From TMED109 sp002171375 (GTDB lineage Bacteria; Pseudomonadota; Alphaproteobacteria; TMED109): a stretch of DNA of 64,000 nt. The stretch lies in NCBI GenBank assembly GCA_965657505.1, contig CBFHON010000006.1, positions 62,001-126,000 of the forward strand, given 5' to 3'. Shown here one piece after another: positions 62,355 through 64,000 of this stretch. The notes beneath the pieces were generated by a model, which saw only the letters and a list, made by a program, of their open reading frames with translations, was not told the origin of the DNA and did not search any database. Made by a program: the position numbers and the translations under genes. Numbering within the stretch: the stretch's first letter is position 1; each line of letters starts with the position of its first letter.

Positions 62355-62663
62355 TTGTTTGTTGTCATAGTAAAATTTAAAATTCCAGATGATTTAAATA
62401 GTAATGATATTAAAAAAAAATTTCAAGAAACAGCACCAATGTACCAGGAAACTACTGGTCTTATTAGAAAAAATTATTTACTGAATAAGGATAAAAATAT
62501 AGCTGGAGGTGTATATATTTTTGATAATTCTAAAAATGCTCATTTATGGTTTGATCAAAGCCGAATAAAATGGCTAACTGAGAGATACTCAGAACCAGAG
62601 GTTTCTTATTTTTATTCTCCAGTAGAAGTAAATAATTCTGATAATAAGATTAATATAAGTTAG
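62355..62663 (+). CDS. YdhR-like putative monooxygenase (dimeric alpha-beta barrel)
   Basis: A 102-residue protein with the ABM/YdhR-like pattern: FVVIVKFKIPDDLNSNDI, ETAPMYQETTGLIRKNYLL, and the NIAGGVYIFDNSKNAHLWF strand-helix segment. The start is TTG at 62355, with a strong GAGGAGG at 62341-62347; an upstream ATG in the same frame (62280) lies inside the RND gene and is rejected. Role unknown; distant relatives degrade small hydrophobic compounds or bind haem. It ends 11 bp from the convergent trkH. Confidence 0.82.
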   Translation: MFVVIVKFKIPDDLNSNDIKKKFQETAPMYQETTGLIRKNYLLNKDKNIAGGVYIFDNSKNAHLWFDQSRIKWLTERYSEPEVSYFYSPVEVNNSDNKINIS

Positions 62664-62674
62664 TTTCTTAAAAT

Positions 62675-64000
62675 TTAATATTTTTTCCAGAAAGAAGGCA
62701 TTATTAATATTAAAACTGCTAGAAATTCTAATCTACCTATGATCATTGAAGCAGATAATACCCATTTAGCTTGATTAGGTAAATTACTAAAGCTTCCTAA
62801 TGGACCTATCTCAGAACTAAGACCAGGTCCTACAACTGCTATTGAAGTAGCAGCAGCTGAAAAAGAAGTTAATAAATCTAATCCCATCAGGTATAATATT
62901 CCAGCAACAATTATAACTGAGGCTATAAATAAAAAAATTAGTGCTAATATAGAAAGAGTCGTTTTATCATCCATTATTGCTTTAGAATAAGTTATTTTAA
63001 GTATTTGATGAGGTCTAATAATTTTCTGTATCTGCTGTAAAATGACTTTAAAAAGAATTTGTATTCTAAATATTTTTATTCCACCAGTAGTAGATCCGGT
63101 ACACCCTCCGATTAACATGAATATGAATAGAAGACTAATTGAAAAGCTTCCCCATTTAGAAAAATCTTCTGTAGAGTAGCCAGTTCCAGTAATAATAGAT
63201 ATTACATTGAAAGAAGAAATTCTAATAGATTCTATAAAACTAATATTTAATTTAAGGTTTAAAGAAATTGCAATAATGAATATGGCAATCAAAATTGTTA
63301 TAAGAAATCCTTTAACTTGTTTATCATAAAATATAGATTTTACATTATTAAAAGATTTAGCATAAAGAATAAAAGGCAAGCTTGCTGCTATCATTCCAAA
63401 TATTATAATTGCTTCAATTAAAATGCTATCAAAATGAGCAATGGAGTTATTTTTAGTTGAATACCCACCGGTAGCAATTGTAGTCATAGCGTGGCAAATA
63501 GAATCAAATATAGGCATACCAGCAATAGCTAGAAGGAATGCACAAATAAAAGTAAAAAATGTGTAAATGATTATTATAGATTTAGCTAAGCTGTTAACTC
63601 TTTCTTTAAGTTTATCATTCGGCTCGATCTGATCAGAGAAGAATAATTGTAAACCACTCATATGTAATAAGGGTAAAGCAGCTACTGCCATTACTATAAT
63701 TCCCACTCCACCTAACCATTGTAATATAGATCTCCATATTAATATCCCATTTGAAGTATTTTCTATATTATTAAGTATTGTGGAACCTGTTGTAGTTATT
63801 CCACTTGTAGCCTCGAAGAAAGCATCAGTATAACTCAAGTCTAGACTAGATAAATAAAGTGGAAGAGCTGCAATAGAAGCTAGAAATATCCATGATAAAA
63901 CACTTAATAAAAAAGTTTCTCTACTTTCAATTTTAGCATTTTTATTTTTGAAAGCTAAAATGACTGTTATTCCCATGAGAAAACTAATTATACCAGTAGA
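62675..64000 (-). CDS. trkH: Potassium uptake protein TrkH (5' end outside window)
   Basis: Membrane K+ channel-like subunit of the Trk system. About 442 residues are present; the frame is still open at base 64000, and the ATG at 63976 is likely internal since TrkH usually has about 480 residues. Selectivity-filter repeats are visible, for example ATSGITTTGST and ATIATGGYST-like sequence (MTTIATGGYSTKNN), GTGYSTEDF and GGCTGSTTGGIKIFRI. TrkA, its regulatory partner, is not in the window. Convergent with the YdhR-like gene. Confidence 0.95.
   Translation of the reverse strand, partial: STGIISFLMGITVILAFKNKNAKIESRETFLLSVLSWIFLASIAALPLYLSSLDLSYTDAFFEATSGITTTGSTILNNIENTSNGILIWRSILQWLGGVGIIVMAVAALPLLHMSGLQLFFSDQIEPNDKLKERVNSLAKSIIIIYTFFTFICAFLLAIAGMPIFDSICHAMTTIATGGYSTKNNSIAHFDSILIEAIIIFGMIAASLPFILYAKSFNNVKSIFYDKQVKGFLITILIAIFIIAISLNLKLNISFIESIRISSFNVISIITGTGYSTEDFSKWGSFSISLLFIFMLIGGCTGSTTGGIKIFRIQILFKVILQQIQKIIRPHQILKITYSKAIMDDKTTLSILALIFLFIASVIIVAGILYLMGLDLLTSFSAAATSIAVVGPGLSSEIGPLGSFSNLPNQAKWVLSASMIIGRLEFLAVLILIMPSFWKKY

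Noticed and set aside
1..64000. CRISPR arrays, prophage, insertion sequences
   Set aside because: No repeated spacer-like units, integrases, transposases or phage structural genes were seen on either strand.

Overview
The window is about 64 kb of very AT-rich, densely coded bacterial DNA, almost all of it conserved housekeeping genes. Gene content and order point to an alphaproteobacterium: a hemC-hemD-Mic60-like-hemY run, dapD-argB-engB-yidC-rnpA-rpmH, a Suv3-like helicase next to fdxA and carD, argH-lptM-lysA followed by a TIGR02302/DUF4175 protein, a HIG1-type small protein before etfBA, and a GluQ synthetase. The low GC, gaps of only a few bases, stop/start overlaps and frequent TTG starts suggest a streamlined, probably marine, lineage of the SAR11/HIMB59/AEGEAN-169 type. 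I cannot name the clade from this sequence. A 98-N scaffold gap lies inside rnpA, so this is a draft or single-cell/metagenome assembly. No phage, transposon, CRISPR array or plasmid signature was seen.

Layout. 1-3.9 kb (+): 3' part of gyrB, a class A penicillin-binding protein with no normal start codon for its membrane anchor, and a VOC protein. 3.9-8.5 kb (-): L,D-transpeptidase, hemY, a Mic60-like protein with an N-terminal HTH, hemD, hemC. 8.6-10.6 kb (+): tsaD-gpsA. 10.6-16.1 kb (-): dapD, a HAD nucleotidase, argB, engB, yidC, rnpA, rpmH. 16.2-19.8 kb (+): VTT membrane protein, ABC-2 exporter pair, histidine phosphatase, SCO1. 19.8-28.2 kb: class II aldolase, SDR, thiolase and FadB-type multienzyme with a good promoter, tRNA-Arg(CCT), then CobB, a DpgC-like dioxygenase and proline iminopeptidase. 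28.3-34 kb: helicase, TerB, FdxA, CarD, a PPP-fold protein that has lost all its metal ligands, and RpoH. 34.1-45.4 kb (+): a PaaK-like adenylating enzyme, the complete cytochrome c maturation system ccmABCDEFGHI, three lipid A/glycan genes and a carboxymuconolactone decarboxylase-like protein. 45.4-50.8 kb: HNH nuclease, esterase, gluQ, HIG1 protein, etfBA, thrH, a TlpA-like thioredoxin. 50.9-64 kb: argH, lptM, lysA, DUF4175, zinc-ribbon protein, ydcF, plsC, an RND pump pair, a YdhR-like protein and the C-terminal part of trkH.

How the genes fit together. The window supports aerobic respiratory life: haem synthesis, c-type cytochrome maturation, copper delivery to cytochrome oxidase, ETF, beta-oxidation and ferredoxin. 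It also holds arginine and lysine/DAP synthesis, wall and envelope building, and the heat-shock sigma factor. There is no stretch of 300 bases or more without a gene; the largest non-coding parts are 24833-25137 (which contains the tRNA) and 16061-16213.

The most unusual signals are the pseudophosphatase downstream of carD, the orphan DpgC-like oxygenase, the HTH-membrane-coiled-coil protein in the haem operon, a tRNA-half-like leader abutting tRNA-Arg, and the missing start codon of the penicillin-binding protein. I did not find a convincing new multi-gene system.
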